A stretch of 64,000 nucleotides of DNA from Verrucomicrobiales bacterium (GCA_947478865.1 CANJXF010000002.1:81344-145343); one strand, 5' to 3'; shown: positions 17,740 to 27,643, numbered from the stretch's first letter. Notes: a model not told the origin generated them from the sequence alone. Numbers and translations: made by a program.

Positions 17740-19548
17740 ATGAAAAAAGAAGCGCTCTCTCTTGCACTCGTCATCTTGTTGGGCATGGCCGGAACCGCAG
17801 CCGCAGAACGGCGGGAACTTCGGGTTGGCGTGGCCGGCCACGCGTTTGATCATCTCGGCAACATTGCCGACCAGGCGGAGACGGCTGCCGCGAGCGGTTG
17901 CACAATCATTTACGGAACCGGCTTTGGCGGGATCGGCTACCTTGGACTGCCTTTCCCTGCTGAACTTGCCGAGCAGCACAAAACCAATTCTGAATACGTA
18001 GCCCGTGCCCGGAGAAGCGGAATCCAATTAGCCCTCGGCTATGTCTGCGCCACTTCAATCGTAAAACTCGAAACATTCGATCGAAACTGGAGCCCCACTT
18101 TTCGCGCGCAATTTACAGCGCCGCCGACGGAATGGTTGCAAAAAGATCGTGATGGCAAATCGCTCCCCTCCTGGTACGGCGGAGAGTATCGGCCCGCCTG
18201 CATGAACAATCCCGACTGGCGAACTTACGAAAAATTCATTGTCCGCCAGCAACTGGAATCCGGCTATGACGGAATCTTTTTTGACAACCCGACGGTGCAT
18301 CAACAGGGCTGCTTCTGTGAACATTGCATGAAAAATTTCGCACGCTTTCTGAATGATGAAGGAACGAAACTTGAGTTGCCCAAGACCAACACGGCTGCCT
18401 TTCTTCGGAAGATCGCACTCGAACGGCCGAAGGATTTCCTGCGCTTCCGGAGCACGATTGCGCGCGAGTTCCTCGGCGAGATTCGCCGCTATGCTCGAAC
18501 CATCAACCGCAAAGCGCTGATCACCTGCAATAACAGCTTGAATTCACCCGGCGTATTTTTTTCCCAAAGCCGCGATTACGCCTACAACATCTATGAGATG
18601 AGCAAGACGGAAGATCTGGTGGTGGTGGAAGACATGACCAGCCAACCCCGCGTTTTGCCCAACGGCAGCGTGGTGGAATATGGTCACGTTTATGAAATGC
18701 TCCAGGCGATTTCCCGCAACAAACCGCTGGTTGCAGTCGCCATTGCTGATGGCGATTACCACACGCCGCCGAATCTTGTGCGTCTCGCCATGGCCGAGGC
18801 CGCAGCCCATCGCGCCTCGTATCTTTCCTGGCCGACGTGGCCGGAAAATCAACGAGCGCGAATGAGTTCCGCGATTCGTCCACAAGCTGATTTCCTTCGG
18901 CAGAACGAATCTCTGCTCAATGGAGTCAAGCCGCGCGCCGATGTGCTTTTGTTTATTCCCTTTCGCAAATGGGTGGAGGCGCGAGATTGCTGGGCCTTGA
19001 ATGCGACCGCTGCGCTGGCGCGCTCCAACATTCAATTCGAAGTCGTGTGCGAGGATGCTTTTGTTCAGCGGCTTAAATCCCCTTCCAGTGTGAAATCCGT
19101 TCTCCTGCTGGAAACGTTCTCTGATCTAAACCCGCGCGAAATGGCGTCCGTCGAAAAATTCCAAGCGCGCCAAGGCCGGATTATAGCACCTGAAAAACGA
19201 GATTGGTTTCCTGAACTTTCAAAAGCGTTGAATCACCGGTCAATCGTGGTGGAGGGTCCGGTTACGGTTCGAGCTACGGTTTGTGATCAAAAGAATAAAA
19301 CAGTGGTTCACCTGCTGAACCTGGACATAAAACGCCTCTCCTCGTTTGAAGACAAAGTCACCCCAGCCAAACAGGTGCGATTAAAAATCCGCGTCCCTTT
19401 GGCGGGATCTCACTCGGTCCGAATGTTGAGCGCAGAGGCTGGCACGCCGACACAACTTCAATTCACGTCGCGCACCGATGCTGATGAAAAATGGATCGAA
19501 ACCACAGTTCCAGAGCTGAGCGTATCCGCAATTCTTGTTGTGCAATGA
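17740..19548 (+). CDS. secreted glycoside hydrolase-like TIM-barrel protein
   Basis: About 602 residues. Signal peptide at residues 1-22 (ends near GTAAAERR). The body begins HAFDHLGNIADQAETAAASG and contains GYDGIFFDNPTVHQQGCFCEHCMKNF, a motif typical of bacterial glycosidase-like barrels (GHL and beta-galactosidase-related families) in which Asp residues line the sugar site and the Cys-x-x-Cys pairs probably bind metal or form disulphides. A C-terminal beta domain (from about residue 500) follows. The start is ATG at 17740; the frame is open further upstream but without a signal peptide. Enzyme activity and substrate cannot be given. Confidence 0.7.
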   Translation: MKKEALSLALVILLGMAGTAAAERRELRVGVAGHAFDHLGNIADQAETAAASGCTIIYGTGFGGIGYLGLPFPAELAEQHKTNSEYVARARRSGIQLALGYVCATSIVKLETFDRNWSPTFRAQFTAPPTEWLQKDRDGKSLPSWYGGEYRPACMNNPDWRTYEKFIVRQQLESGYDGIFFDNPTVHQQGCFCEHCMKNFARFLNDEGTKLELPKTNTAAFLRKIALERPKDFLRFRSTIAREFLGEIRRYARTINRKALITCNNSLNSPGVFFSQSRDYAYNIYEMSKTEDLVVVEDMTSQPRVLPNGSVVEYGHVYEMLQAISRNKPLVAVAIADGDYHTPPNLVRLAMAEAAAHRASYLSWPTWPENQRARMSSAIRPQADFLRQNESLLNGVKPRADVLLFIPFRKWVEARDCWALNATAALARSNIQFEVVCEDAFVQRLKSPSSVKSVLLLETFSDLNPREMASVEKFQARQGRIIAPEKRDWFPELSKALNHRSIVVEGPVTVRATVCDQKNKTVVHLLNLDIKRLSSFEDKVTPAKQVRLKIRVPLAGSHSVRMLSAEAGTPTQLQFTSRTDADEKWIETTVPELSVSAILVVQ

Positions 19549-19571
19549 CTCCGAGGCGCAGCTGGGGTTCA

Positions 19572-20882
19572 TCACAATTTCGCCCCGAGTTGTTCGAGAA
19601 GTTTCGGGCGCAACGAGCCGTCCACGGTTTCCATGTCTTTGGCTAAATCGCTCAATTCCCAGAGCTGGGGCGGGCGCAACACGCCTTGGCTTTTCGGCGC
19701 ACGGATTTCCAAAGGATAGGCGTGCCAGTGGTAATCGTATCCGTAGGCCCAGTCCTTTTCGTAAACACCGGCATCGACGAAATATTTTCCGCCCGCGAGG
19801 TCAAGTCGTTCGAAGTGCAAAACAATTCGTCCGCATTGATCGATGATGGGCAGTTTCAAATTCTGCTCGGCGGTGTTGGCATCGAAGCAGATGAACCCGC
19901 TCTCGCAACTAATGCTGACGCTGAAAATGGGATGCTGAATGGGACGGCTGGTTTTGAATTCGATCGCGACCGACAATGGTTGGCCGGATAGAATTTCTCT
20001 GGTGGGCAGTCCATTGGCATCAAACAAGCGAACGGCGGTAATTTCCATTTCCATCGAGCCAAAACGGTTTTCGTTCACCCGCAGTTCGGTGCCATCGGGC
20101 GTGTGAACCTCGGGCATGGACGCCGGAGTTCGTCGCCGCGTTTCAGAAGCGAGTTCAGCGACGTATTCGCCGACGATGACTTCGGGCGTCCCCCGCGCGA
20201 CCATTTGGCCGGCGCGCAGCCAGATGACTTCGTCGCAAAATTGTTTCGCCTGCGAAAGGTCATGGGAAATGAGCAAAATGGTGCAGCCGCGCGCTTTGAA
20301 TTCTTGAATTCGCGCGAGACACTTCTGCTGAAAGGCCATGTCACCGACGGCCAGCACTTCATCGATCAGCAAGATTTCTGGGTCCGTATGAATCGCGACG
20401 GAAAACCCGAGGCGCATTTGCATCCCAGTGCTGTAGGTGCGAATCGGGTTGTCGATCGATTTCTCCAACTCGGCAAACGCGATGATTTCGTCCATGCGCT
20501 CGGAAACTTCGCGCCGGGTTAATCCGCAAATAACGCCGCTCACGAATACATTTTCGCGCCCGGTAAGGTCAGGATGAAAACCAGTCGTCAAATCAAGCAG
20601 CGCGCCAATCCGGCCGTTCACGGATATTTCACCCTCATTCGGCTGCCCGACCCCGCCGATCAACCGGAGCAAGGTCGATTTGCCCGCTCCATTCTGACCA
20701 ATGATGCCGACCATTTTTCCGGGCGGAACACGGAAGCTGACGTCGCGCAGCGCCCAGAATTCTTCCTGTAAACGCAGGTTTCTAAAGCCGCGCAGGACCG
20801 CTTCCTTAAATGATCCGGGACGATCGGTGTGCAGGCGGCGAAAGCGTTTGCCCAGGTTTTCGACAACAATGGCATCGTTCAT
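19572..20882 (-). CDS. Wzt-like ABC transporter ATPase for surface polysaccharide export, with C-terminal glycan-binding domain
   Basis: Powers export of undecaprenyl-linked glycan (O-antigen or teichoic-acid type). Residues 1-245: ATPase with Walker A GQNGAGKST, a YSTGMQMRLGF signature, Walker B ILLIDEVLAVGD and the switch His in ISHDLS. The RTYSTGMQMRL form of the signature is typical of polysaccharide exporters (CPR-type). Residues about 285-436: a beta-sandwich like the Wzt C-terminal domain, which in known systems reads the terminal modification of the glycan. The true start is the ATG at 20882, overlapping the permease stop as ATGA; the longer open frame upstream is antisense-free overlap with the permease gene and is not coding. 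Confidence 0.9.
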   Translation of the reverse strand: MNDAIVVENLGKRFRRLHTDRPGSFKEAVLRGFRNLRLQEEFWALRDVSFRVPPGKMVGIIGQNGAGKSTLLRLIGGVGQPNEGEISVNGRIGALLDLTTGFHPDLTGRENVFVSGVICGLTRREVSERMDEIIAFAELEKSIDNPIRTYSTGMQMRLGFSVAIHTDPEILLIDEVLAVGDMAFQQKCLARIQEFKARGCTILLISHDLSQAKQFCDEVIWLRAGQMVARGTPEVIVGEYVAELASETRRRTPASMPEVHTPDGTELRVNENRFGSMEMEITAVRLFDANGLPTREILSGQPLSVAIEFKTSRPIQHPIFSVSISCESGFICFDANTAEQNLKLPIIDQCGRIVLHFERLDLAGGKYFVDAGVYEKDWAYGYDYHWHAYPLEIRAPKSQGVLRPPQLWELSDLAKDMETVDGSLRPKLLEQLGAKL

Positions 20883-21673
20883 AGTTCCTCCACAAAACGA
20901 TCTCGCATGGATATGAAAACTTTGTAGCTGAGAAACAGGAAGAGAACGGCGAAGGCCGCGATGACGCCGAGCGTGGCGAGGTTCGGAATTTTTCCGTAGA
21001 GCAACAGATCGCGGTAAGCGCCGATGATGTGAAGCATCGGATTGAGTTTTAGAATGGGTTGATATTTTTCTGGATAACGGCTGCCACTGTAGAAAACGGG
21101 GGTGACGAAAAACATCAGTTGCAGCACCACGCCAATGATGTGTTGGGTATCTCGAAAAATGACATTCACGGTCGCCAGGAAATAGGCCAGGCTGAGCGTG
21201 AAGATAAACTGCAACAACATCAGAAAAGGCAACAGCAGCGCGGTCCACTTCAACTCCCCGCCACTGATTAGAACGAAGACCAGCAGCAACGGCAGCGCGA
21301 GCAGCAGGTTGATCAGATTGGTTGTCACGGTGATGACCGGAAGCATCGGCGCAGGAAAACCGGGGCGGCGGATTAATTCCCGATGACCGGTGATGGCGTT
21401 GGTCGCCTGCACGAGTGAGATTTGAAACCAGGTCCAGGCCAGCATCCCGCAAAAAAGGAACGCGGGATAATTCTCGATGCCCAGGGGCATAACGACGCGA
21501 AAGAGAAATGTGAAAATTAAAAGCTGGAGCAGCGGATTCAAAAGCGACCAGGCGACCCCGAGCAAGGAAGACTTATATTGGAGTTTCATCTCGCGGATGA
21601 CTAACTCGCGCAGCAAGTCGCGCAGGTAAACAGTTCGCCCGGGCAATACGGTTGCGAACGCTAGTGTTTTCAT
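20879..21673 (-). CDS. Wzm-like ABC-2 permease for surface polysaccharide export
   Basis: 264 residues with an N-terminal amphipathic segment (LRDLLRELVIREMKLQYKSSLLGVAWSLLNPL), typical of the TagG/Wzm/KpsM permease family, and six transmembrane helices. It pairs with the ATPase gene directly downstream, and its start overlaps the stop of the upstream glycosyltransferase by 4 bases. Together the pair makes an ABC-dependent glycan exporter. Confidence 0.92.
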   Translation of the reverse strand: MKTLAFATVLPGRTVYLRDLLRELVIREMKLQYKSSLLGVAWSLLNPLLQLLIFTFLFRVVMPLGIENYPAFLFCGMLAWTWFQISLVQATNAITGHRELIRRPGFPAPMLPVITVTTNLINLLLALPLLLVFVLISGGELKWTALLLPFLMLLQFIFTLSLAYFLATVNVIFRDTQHIIGVVLQLMFFVTPVFYSGSRYPEKYQPILKLNPMLHIIGAYRDLLLYGKIPNLATLGVIAAFAVLFLFLSYKVFISMRDRFVEEL

Positions 21674-24378
21674 TTGGCAATAACCTCCCTTGGTTCGATC
21701 GATTCACTCACGGCATCGGCACTGCGAGTCATCACGCCGGATTCATCTGCGGTTTTTGGAAGAATGCGAAGTTCGGGTGCAATGTAAGGCGAGCTTTCAC
21801 CCAACACTTTCACGCGACGACGCGCCGCCCAAAGCGCCCACGGCCCCAGAAAATTCCCCGCAATTTCCAGCAGGACGGTTTTGAAGGACCTGTTGTGTTG
21901 TCCCCTGAGCAATTGCCCAAACTGGCGCAAGTGATAGAGCGGCAGCTCAGCGAGAATGCGCACGAGGCCCCGCCCATCGCCGTGATCCAAAACCGTTGCG
22001 AGATGGTAGGCGACGTGGCCTTTGCTATAGCGAAAAATCTGCGCGGCCAAAGCGTTCTCGTCGACACGATGCTTATGCCAGACGAACGCGGAAGGTTCGT
22101 AAACGATGGTGTGTCCCGCTTTGATTATTTTGTAAAAGAAATGGGTGTCTTCGCTGCAACCCGTCGGCATGCCCGGTCCAAGAGACTCATCGAAAAGCCC
22201 GACCGAAGGATCGCTCAGAACGCTGGAGCGAATGGCGGCATTGGCGGTTGCACCGATTTCCCACGTTGGAACCGCTTTGCGTTTGAACGAATCAAACCAT
22301 TCGCGTCCAAATTCGCGAGTCTCAAAGCCGCGCCCTAGCCCGCCGTAGTTTTCAAATTGGTTTTGCGAATCCGTCTCCAGTTCGATCGGAAAAACATTTC
22401 CCGTCACCATCATCACGTCGTTCCTAACCAACGGCGCAATCAAGGATTCGAGCCAATGTTCCGGCGCTATGACATCATCATCCGTCGTAACGATAACTTC
22501 GCCGCTGCTGGAGACGAAACCCGCATTCCGGGCGTACGAGGGTCCAGGTCGCGTTTCAGCGATGAGCTGTGCGACAGGAAATTCAGCCACCACCGGAGCA
22601 GTCAAACCAGAAGCCGGATTGTTATCGACCACCAGAATTTCGATGGGTCGATTCGTGCGTTGACTGGTTAACGCGGCCAAGCAACGGCGCAAATCTTTCG
22701 GTCGATCCCGGGTAGCCACCACAATAGAAACGGAAATACCGTCCGACAGTTTTGCGACAGGATCGATTTGGCCAACGGTGCTCAAATAGTCTCTAAGCTC
22801 GCCCAGAATGCGGAACAGGAGCATCTCGGCAGACCCAAAATTTTGTGGAAAGAAAATTTCCGTTCCGAGCTGGCCGGCAATCTCATCCGAAAGCCGGCCT
22901 AGCGAAATGGGCAAGTAACGATTTTCAATCGTCAGCGCCCCAAGGGCTTTCCCATGGCAGGTCACGAACACTCTCGTTTGAAAATACTCGGCAACATCAT
23001 CGATCGGGAGGAGGCCGGCCCCGATGTCCAAGGTGCGAATCGCGATTCCAGCCCGGATCTTTTGCGTGATCAGAGATGGATTGATGCAGGTCTCGGAAGC
23101 GGTCTGGGGACCAAATTGCGCCAAAATCGCTTCCGCTTCCTGCCGCGCCTTTTGATAGCGGAATAGGCCAACGAAACATCCGCACAGCTCACCCCAAATA
23201 AATTTGCGCGGAAAGAGTCCTGGTTTGAAGAGTGCAAGAAACATTCGCCGCACATTCCAAAAGCAAAACCACCAGAGCCCGAGCTCTGCCAAACCCATTC
23301 GCTCTTCGGGATATGCGACCGCCTGTCGGACCCAGCAGGAATAGAGGCCGATGCCGTTGCTGACGATTTGGGTTTCCAACTTGCCAAGCTCACGGCGATG
23401 CCGGTGTCGCACAAGAGCGGCAGGTTCGTAAACCAATGTGTGCCCATGCTTGAGCACACGAAAAAACATGTCGAGATCACCGCCTCCTTGCGTCCTGGTG
23501 CCGACGTCGAGGGCAGGATCAAAGATCCCAATGTCTGAAAAAATGGAGCGGCGGTAAGACATGTTGGCGCCCGTTCCGAACTTGCCCGCGCCGGCGTGTT
23601 GACGAGCAAGCCTGCGCCGTTCTGATTCGCTGGCCCGATACCATTTGCGATCAAAGCCACGCCCGAATCCTCCGTATTCCTCAAAGAGAAACTGCGCTTC
23701 GGTTTCCATTTCGTAAGGAACGACTAATCCAGTCACAGCCATTACGTCGGGGTTCTCCGCGAAAATAGTGGCGAGATTCTTTGTCCAAAGCCGGTCAACG
23801 ATCACATCGTCGTCGGTGTAGGCCAGAATTTCACCGCGCGCTTCAATGATGGCGCGGTTGCGTGCCCAATTGAGGCCGGGGCGTGGTTCCAGAAAATAAC
23901 GAACCTGCGGAAATGTTTGTTCCACCAACGTTTTGGTTTGAGAAGTGCGCGGGGCGTTGTCGATGACGAGAATCTCGAGCGGCGGAAGATCGAGCGCTTG
24001 CAGCGCAGACAGACAACGAGAGAGATTCTCAGGACGGTCCCGGGTGCAAACGGCAACAGTTACGGTTGGTGGCTTTGCGGTTGAATTGCGCGGACGAATC
24101 TTTAAAAGCTCCGCTAGGGTCCAGTCCCTGACCGGCGCGCCATTATTCAGCGCAGTTCTCAAGCTCCGTTGGGCGATGGCAAACGCGTACTCATTCAATA
24201 TCGCGGAGGCGATTCGAGAGATCCGGCAACCATCTCCTTCCACCGGAATTCGGCTGGTGCCGACGGGAACTCCATTCCAGCGAAACAGGATCTGTACGCG
24301 CGAGTAACCGGCCAATCCGTTGATCGGCCGGAGCGGTTCGGTTAATTCGACATCCATGACCTTGATGCGCTTAAACAT
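21670..24378 (-). CDS. bifunctional family 2 glycosyltransferase, internally duplicated
   Basis: A 902-residue protein made of two similar halves. Each half has an accessory segment of about 100 residues followed by a GT2 (GT-A) domain: half 1 GT2 from about residue 104 (CTRDRPENLSRC, TDDDV at 188-192, RHRH near 325), half 2 from about residue 548 (ATRDRPKDLRRC, TTDDDV near 631-636, WHKHR near 780). Both halves share EYGG.GRGF/NYGGLGRGF and TGANMSYR/GATANAAIR-like blocks. The DDD motifs place the nucleotide-sugar metal site. No transmembrane helices of note except a hydrophobic stretch near 365-405. It overlaps the permease start by 4 bases and follows the upstream GT2 gene by 1 base, so it belongs to the export operon. 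Substrates unknown. Confidence 0.88.
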   Translation of the reverse strand: MFKRIKVMDVELTEPLRPINGLAGYSRVQILFRWNGVPVGTSRIPVEGDGCRISRIASAILNEYAFAIAQRSLRTALNNGAPVRDWTLAELLKIRPRNSTAKPPTVTVAVCTRDRPENLSRCLSALQALDLPPLEILVIDNAPRTSQTKTLVEQTFPQVRYFLEPRPGLNWARNRAIIEARGEILAYTDDDVIVDRLWTKNLATIFAENPDVMAVTGLVVPYEMETEAQFLFEEYGGFGRGFDRKWYRASESERRRLARQHAGAGKFGTGANMSYRRSIFSDIGIFDPALDVGTRTQGGGDLDMFFRVLKHGHTLVYEPAALVRHRHRRELGKLETQIVSNGIGLYSCWVRQAVAYPEERMGLAELGLWWFCFWNVRRMFLALFKPGLFPRKFIWGELCGCFVGLFRYQKARQEAEAILAQFGPQTASETCINPSLITQKIRAGIAIRTLDIGAGLLPIDDVAEYFQTRVFVTCHGKALGALTIENRYLPISLGRLSDEIAGQLGTEIFFPQNFGSAEMLLFRILGELRDYLSTVGQIDPVAKLSDGISVSIVVATRDRPKDLRRCLAALTSQRTNRPIEILVVDNNPASGLTAPVVAEFPVAQLIAETRPGPSYARNAGFVSSSGEVIVTTDDDVIAPEHWLESLIAPLVRNDVMMVTGNVFPIELETDSQNQFENYGGLGRGFETREFGREWFDSFKRKAVPTWEIGATANAAIRSSVLSDPSVGLFDESLGPGMPTGCSEDTHFFYKIIKAGHTIVYEPSAFVWHKHRVDENALAAQIFRYSKGHVAYHLATVLDHGDGRGLVRILAELPLYHLRQFGQLLRGQHNRSFKTVLLEIAGNFLGPWALWAARRRVKVLGESSPYIAPELRILPKTADESGVMTRSADAVSESIEPREVIAK

Positions 24379-24379
24379 T

Positions 24380-25486
24380 TTAACAGCAGACAGAACGGTG
24401 ATTCGTGGTCAGCGCCCAGCGATGAACCTGGATTTTGTCCCAAAGCCTTTCTTGGCTGCGACGCGTTTCGCTTTGCTGCAGAATCTCATCAAATGAAAGG
24501 TGTGAGGGCGTTGGTGGAAACGGGTTGCGGAACTGCGCCCAGACGCGAGGGTTGCGCGTGGCTTGAAAGGCAGCGAGGCGAGCAATCCGATTAACCAAAC
24601 ACCGGGCAACCCAGGGCAAGGTCAGGACGGCAGCATCTTCGCGAATCGCCTTGAGCAACCACCTGAGTGAACTACGCAAGTCTCCCGCAATGTTGCTTTT
24701 ATTCGTCAGGTATAAATAAAAAATGCTTTTGGACCAGCGATAGAGGTGGGATGGAATTTTTGGGTGCTTTCGCTGAATTTCCTCCATCACAATGGCATAG
24801 GAGCGACCCATCACTTCGTGGTTGCACGACATGCTTTCGTTGTAGCAGCGATAGGCGAAGAGATACTCCGGGACGACACAGAAATCGTACTTTTCAGCGA
24901 CGCGCAGGCAAAGATCCCAATCCTCGCAGCCTTGCGCGTTGGCCGCGCGCAATCCCTCATTATATCCGCCAACCTCTTCAATGGCCGAGCGGCGGAAGAC
25001 CGGCACGCTGGCGTTTCCAACAAAATTCCGCAGCACGAGCGGCTGAAAGACTTCGCCCTCCAGATCCCATGGCGCGCCGGCATCGAGAAGTCGCCCCTTC
25101 TCATCGATGGAAACGGACCAGGTGTAAGCGCATCCGCTTGCCGGCATTGCTTCAAGACGCTGGATTTGTTTTCCAATTTTCTCTGGATACCAAATGTCGT
25201 CGGCATCAATCGGCGCAATGTAATCACCCCGCGATTGTCCGATGGCCAGATTGCGAGCTGCTGCCACTCCTTTGTTGAGTTGGCGAAAAACTTTTACCCG
25301 CGAATCCTGCGCGGCCAGTTCCTCGACAATCCTTGCCGTGCAATCTTGTGATCCGTCGTCAACGACCAGGATTTCCAGGTTTGAATACGTTTGCGTGAGA
25401 ATGGAATGAAGAGTGTCACGGATGAACAGCTCAGCGTTGTAGGCCGGAACGATAGCAGAAACGAGTGGTTTTGTTTGCGACAACAT
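24380..25486 (-). CDS. family 2 glycosyltransferase
   Basis: 368 residues. Seen: GT-A start SAIVPAYNAELFIRDTLHSI, then EILVVDDGS and the metal-binding IDADD motif at about residue 93, and a GCEDWDLCLRV block with the candidate catalytic Asp (ED) further on. A polar C-terminal tail of about 100 residues follows. First gene of the operon that continues with the double GT2 and the Wzm/Wzt exporter pair; only 1 base separates it from the next gene. It probably adds a sugar to the exported glycan. Confidence 0.9.
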   Translation of the reverse strand: MLSQTKPLVSAIVPAYNAELFIRDTLHSILTQTYSNLEILVVDDGSQDCTARIVEELAAQDSRVKVFRQLNKGVAAARNLAIGQSRGDYIAPIDADDIWYPEKIGKQIQRLEAMPASGCAYTWSVSIDEKGRLLDAGAPWDLEGEVFQPLVLRNFVGNASVPVFRRSAIEEVGGYNEGLRAANAQGCEDWDLCLRVAEKYDFCVVPEYLFAYRCYNESMSCNHEVMGRSYAIVMEEIQRKHPKIPSHLYRWSKSIFYLYLTNKSNIAGDLRSSLRWLLKAIREDAAVLTLPWVARCLVNRIARLAAFQATRNPRVWAQFRNPFPPTPSHLSFDEILQQSETRRSQERLWDKIQVHRWALTTNHRSVCC

Positions 25487-25755
25487 TTATTACTTGGTTT
25501 AACTCTCTAATTTCTAAAACAGGATTGGATCTGCAGCCGACGATGAGGCCCGTCCAACCAAACCAACCTCCAATCGGCACAGCATCTCATCAATTCGGGA
25601 ATTAACTGTGCTTTGCGACGGGCTGCGGGATAGAAACCGGTATAGGCGTACTTCCCACCTACAAAGGCGAGATTCGCCGATTGACCGGATTTTTGGGAAG
25701 CCGCAGCCTGCCAAACTGCTCTTGTCTGCACGGCCTGCTCAGCTAAATTTCTCCC
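25487..25755. other. intergenic region between divergent genes
   Basis: 269 bases between the first gene of the glycan operon (-) and mqnC (+). It should hold both promoters, but I could not pick out a clear pair of -35 and -10 boxes. A short open frame on the minus strand has no family resemblance and no good start context. Confidence 0.6.
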
Positions 25756-26862
25756 GTGATATATGACTCGTCATTGGATCAACTTCTGGAAAAGGTCTGG
25801 GAGGGCAAGCGAATTGATCAGGCGGAGGCCCTGCGCCTTTACCGGTTGCCGCTAGAGGAGATTGGCGCTCTTTCCGACCGTCGGCGCGCGCTGGCCCAAA
25901 AAGATTCTCATGCCGGGCGCGGCAATGAAATCGTTACCTACATAATCGATCGCAACATCAATTATACGAACGTCTGCAACGTTTACTGCAAATTCTGCGC
26001 GTTCTACCGCGTCGAAAAAGACGACGATTCCTACGTCATCACCCACGAGGAGATCGACAAGAAAATCGAGGAGACCATCGCCCTGGGCGGGACGCAGATT
26101 TTGATGCAGGGCGGACATCATCCAAAGCTCTCGATGCAGTGGTATTTGGATTTGCTCTCGCACATCAAAACGAAATATCCGCAAATCAATATTCACGGCT
26201 TCAGCCCGAGTGAATTCGTGCATTTCCAGGAAGTTTTCCAAAAGCCGGTTGAGGAGATCATTCGTGAATTTGTCAAAGCGGGCCTTGGTTCCATTCCCGG
26301 CGGCGGTGGAGAAATTTTGGTCGACCGAGTGCGACAGCGAATCGCGCCGCTGAAGGCCATGAGCGATGAATGGCTCGGCGTGATGGACGTGGCGCATCGA
26401 CTCGGACTCGCCTCGACCGCGACGATGATGTTTGGCCACGTGGAGACGGTGGAGGAACGAATTGAGCATCTGGAACGAGTTCGCGCGCAGCAGGACCAGT
26501 CTTTGGGCTACGGCGGCTCAGGATTTACCGCGTTCATCGCCTGGACCTTTCAATCGGAGAATACGAAATTGAAAGCTCCCAACGTTGGGTCGCATGAATA
26601 CCTTCGGATGCAGGCGCTATCGAGAATTTACCTCGATAATATTCCAAACATCCAAAGTTCGTGGGTCACGCAAGGCCAGGAGATTGGTCAGATCGCCCTG
26701 AAGTTTGGGGCCAATGATTTGGGCAGCATCATGATCGAAGAAAATGTCGTCAGCCAGGCGGGCACGACTTTTCAGATGGGCGTCGCCGACATGCAACGGC
26801 TCATCACGGAACTCGGCTACCAACCACGTCAGCGCGACAACTGGTATCATTTGGTGAATTGA
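25756..26862 (+). CDS. mqnC: cyclic dehypoxanthinyl futalosine synthase (MqnC), futalosine pathway of menaquinone
   Basis: Radical SAM enzyme that cyclises dehypoxanthinyl futalosine in the alternative menaquinone route. Seen: the cluster motif CNVYCKFC (CxxxCxxC), followed by AFYR, then GGTQILMQGGHHP and HGFSPSEF, which are typical of MqnC rather than MqnE. Length 368 is normal. The start is GTG at 25756; an ATG 6 bases later is out of frame. Other mqn genes are not in the window. Menaquinone would feed the respiratory chain that ends in oxidases such as the cbb3 enzyme at the window start. Confidence 0.93.
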   Translation: MIYDSSLDQLLEKVWEGKRIDQAEALRLYRLPLEEIGALSDRRRALAQKDSHAGRGNEIVTYIIDRNINYTNVCNVYCKFCAFYRVEKDDDSYVITHEEIDKKIEETIALGGTQILMQGGHHPKLSMQWYLDLLSHIKTKYPQINIHGFSPSEFVHFQEVFQKPVEEIIREFVKAGLGSIPGGGGEILVDRVRQRIAPLKAMSDEWLGVMDVAHRLGLASTATMMFGHVETVEERIEHLERVRAQQDQSLGYGGSGFTAFIAWTFQSENTKLKAPNVGSHEYLRMQALSRIYLDNIPNIQSSWVTQGQEIGQIALKFGANDLGSIMIEENVVSQAGTTFQMGVADMQRLITELGYQPRQRDNWYHLVN

Positions 26863-26893
26863 CCTCACCGCAGTTTTCGATTCTCATTTCTCA

Positions 26894-27625
26894 ATGATTT
26901 CTGATCCGCTCCTGAGCATTATCCTTCCCTGCTATAACGAGGAAGGAAACTTGGACACGCTGATCACGGCCATTCGCCAATCGCTCGACCCGCAGCAGAT
27001 TGCCTACGAAATCGTCATCACGGACGACTGCAGCCGCGATAACTCGTGGAAGTTGCTGAAGGAACTGGCCGCGGCCGACCCTCGGATACGGGTGCAACGT
27101 TTCGAGAAAAACGCCGGGCAATCAGCCGCGTTATGGGCGGGCATGAAAGCCGCACGGGGCCGCTACCTTACCACTCTCGATGCCGATATGCAGAACGATC
27201 CGTGCGACCTGCCGAAGTTTTTGGCCGCACTGGAAAAATTCGATTGTGTCTGCGGTTCTCGCGTTGAAAGCCGCGCCAAGGGCGATAACAAAATCCGAGT
27301 CATTTCCTCACGCATCGCAAACCGGGTCCGAAACGCTCTCAGTGGCGAAACGATCTCCGATTCCGGTTGCTGCTTTCGCGCTTTCAAACGCGAATGCATC
27401 ACGGACTTAAAATTCTTCAAAGGGATGCATCGGTTCATGCCAACGCTGATTAAGATGGAAGGGTTTAGCGTGACGGAGATTCCTATTTCCACGAACCCGC
27501 GTTTCGCCGGGAAAACAAATTACGGAGTGTGGAACCGGCTTTTCTCTTCGTTTTACGATCTGCTCGCCGTCCGATGGATGAAGAAACGAATGTTCCGCTT
27601 CAAGATCGCTGAACGGGTGAACTGA
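26894..27625 (+). CDS. DPM1-type family 2 glycosyltransferase (polyprenyl-phosphate sugar transferase)
   Basis: 243 residues, GT-A fold: LSIILPCYNEEGNL, VITDDCSRDNSW and LDADMQNDP with the metal-binding DAD. This type moves a sugar from a nucleotide donor to polyprenyl phosphate on the cytosolic face. It lacks the two C-terminal helices seen in GtrB/ArnC, so it resembles the soluble DPM1 form. The next gene, 18 bases on, is an ArnT/PMT-type membrane transferase, which would use exactly such a lipid-linked sugar; the two probably act in sequence. Confidence 0.88.
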   Translation: MISDPLLSIILPCYNEEGNLDTLITAIRQSLDPQQIAYEIVITDDCSRDNSWKLLKELAAADPRIRVQRFEKNAGQSAALWAGMKAARGRYLTTLDADMQNDPCDLPKFLAALEKFDCVCGSRVESRAKGDNKIRVISSRIANRVRNALSGETISDSGCCFRAFKRECITDLKFFKGMHRFMPTLIKMEGFSVTEIPISTNPRFAGKTNYGVWNRLFSSFYDLLAVRWMKKRMFRFKIAERVN

Positions 27626-27643
27626 CCTTGGTTTTTGAGCGTG

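Noticed and set aside
20883..21452. In-frame extension upstream of the Wzt-like ATPase start
   Set aside because: It overlaps the permease gene on the same strand in another frame and has no family resemblance; the ATGA overlap start gives a normal protein.
25507..25731. Small minus-strand open frame between the glycan operon and mqnC
   Set aside because: 74 codons, GTG start, no ribosome site and no similarity that I recognise.
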